Assembly (NCBI GenBank): GCA_038238185.1
Contig: JBBRXY010000134.1
Span: 1-6,306 of the forward strand
Reading direction: 5' to 3'
DNA length: 6,306 nt
DNA from: DATAQC01 sp038238185
GTDB lineage: Bacteria > Actinomycetota > Acidimicrobiia > Acidimicrobiales > AC-14
The position numbers were made by a program, and so were the translations under genes. The notes beneath the pieces were generated by a model, which was not told where the DNA came from, did no database searches, and was given only the letters and a program-made list of their open reading frames with translations. Shown here one piece after another: positions 5,496 through 6,306 of the stretch. Positions within the stretch are counted from its first letter, which is position 1; the number at the start of each line of letters is the position of its first letter.

Positions 5496-6306
5496 GCGTG
5501 GATCGGCTGTGCTCGTTCTATGGCTTCACCCGCATGCCCTTCGGCCGGGATCTGGCACCGGGGTCACTGTTCCGTTCCGGCGCGCATGCCGAGGCCGTCG
5601 CCCGGCTGTCGTGGTGCGTGGCCGAGCGGGGGCTGGGCACCCTGACCGGTGAGGTCGGGTGCGGCAAGACGGTGGTCGCCCGGGCCACGGTGGCCTCCCT
5701 CGACCCGTCGCGGACCCAGGTCATCTACTGCGCCAACCCGACTGTCGGCGGCCGAGGGATCCTCTCGTTGGTGGTCGCCGCTCTCGGCGGGGCGCCCCGT
5801 TTCCACCGTGCCGCCCTCGTGCCGCAGGCCGCCGAGGCGCTGGCGTGTGCCGAGGCCGAGCGGGGGCGGCGGGTGTTGCTGGTCGTCGATGAGGCCCACC
5901 TGCTCGACACCGACCAGCTCGAGGATCTGAGGATGATCACCAACGCGGAGATGGACAGTCGCTCGCCTGCTGCGGTGGTGCTCATCGGTCAACCGACGCT
6001 GAGGCGCCGACTGCACCAGGCGACCATGGCCGCGCTGGACCAGCGCATCACCCTGCGGGTCCACATGGAGGGCATGGACCTGGCCGAGACCCTCGCGTAC
6101 ATCCGACATCACCTGTGCCTGGCCGGGCGTTCGGACCCGCTCTTCAGTGACGATGCGGTGGCGGTCATCCACCATGCCGGACGCGGCCTGCCCCGGGCGA
6201 TCAACAACCTGGCCCTGCAGGCCCTGGTGGCCACCGTCGCCGCCGACAAGGCCATCGTCGACGAGGCCGCGGCCAAGATGGCCGTCGTCGAGGTCACCGG
6301 TGAGTG
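5492..6306 (+). CDS. AAA ATPase, TniB/TnsC/ExeA-like transposition partner (3' end at window edge)
   Basis: This is a probable ATP-dependent target-selection or activator protein for the neighbouring DDE transposase, as MuB, TnsC and TniB are in their elements. The frame opens with ATG at 5492, overlapping the transposase stop, and gives 271 residues up to the window edge. The N-terminus FYGFTRMPFGRDLAPGSLF is the ExeA-type signature. Walker A is GEVGCGKT at 53-60, and Walker B is VLLVVDEAH with Asp133-Glu134. IGQP at 165-168 is the sensor-1 region, and LDQR (Arg185) may supply an arginine finger. The C-terminal helical lid contains RGLPRAINNLALQAL. The last two bases of the window are TG after VEVTGE. 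Relatives as I recall them end at about this point, so the gene probably stops with TGA at the edge. Confidence 0.93.
   Translation, partial: MSVDRLCSFYGFTRMPFGRDLAPGSLFRSGAHAEAVARLSWCVAERGLGTLTGEVGCGKTVVARATVASLDPSRTQVIYCANPTVGGRGILSLVVAALGGAPRFHRAALVPQAAEALACAEAERGRRVLLVVDEAHLLDTDQLEDLRMITNAEMDSRSPAAVVLIGQPTLRRRLHQATMAALDQRITLRVHMEGMDLAETLAYIRHHLCLAGRSDPLFSDDAVAVIHHAGRGLPRAINNLALQALVATVAADKAIVDEAAAKMAVVEVTGE

Larger units (their letters stand above)
3269..6306 (+). mobile_element. DDE transposon with AAA ATPase (Tn5053/Tn7/Mu-like module), right end missing
   Basis: Three plus-strand genes form one operon: a zinc-ribbon/HTH protein, a DD(35)E transposase and a TniB/ExeA-like ATPase. The last two overlap by ATGA. 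A transposase with its own ATPase partner is the hallmark of Mu, Tn7, Tn552 and Tn5053 relatives. The left boundary at 3269 is only a candidate based on a TGT-starting repeat; the element continues beyond 6306 or ends just after it. No resolvase or cargo gene is visible in the window. Confidence 0.6.

Noticed and set aside
1..6306. CRISPR arrays, tRNA and rRNA genes
   Set aside because: No regularly spaced repeats, cloverleaf sequences or rRNA-like stretches were seen in the window.

Overview
The window reads as high-GC actinobacterial chromosome. The strongest indicator is the gyrB 3' end at the left edge: the protein finishes in NAKDVRFLDI, a C-terminus I associate with actinobacterial GyrB. 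A specific class, perhaps Acidimicrobiia, is only a guess. Where gyrA often follows gyrB, this window instead carries a stack of mobile DNA.

Layout. (1) 1-413: end of gyrB, plus strand. (2) 414-617: about 200 bases with no gene I recognise and one clean hairpin. (3) 618-2608: a nested group II intron. A complete intron (632-2588) encodes an endonuclease-less reverse transcriptase/maturase (1251-2525) and has its own domains V and VI (2515-2548 and about 2551-2588). It sits exactly in the tetraloop of a second group II domain V. The two halves of that outer domain V lie at 618-631 and 2589-2608, and joining them restores a textbook 34-nt domain V. I cannot find the rest of the outer intron, so it looks like a remnant. 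(4) 2609-3146, minus strand: a decayed IS3-family transposase with several frameshifts, cut off in the start of orfB where it meets the intron. (5) 3147-3478: intergenic, with candidate transposon-end repeats. (6) 3479-6306, plus strand: a compact transposition operon. It holds a small zinc-ribbon/HTH protein, a DD(35)E rve-type transposase of the TniA/Mu kind, and a TniB/ExeA-like AAA ATPase that overlaps the transposase by ATGA and runs to the window edge.

How the parts work together. The intron-encoded protein should help its RNA splice and retrotranspose, and here it appears to have targeted the conserved core of another group II intron. The operon at 3479-6306 is a separate DNA transposon in which the ATPase presumably selects targets for the DDE transposase. 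The zinc-ribbon protein is the least understood component. The IS3 relic is older debris between the two.
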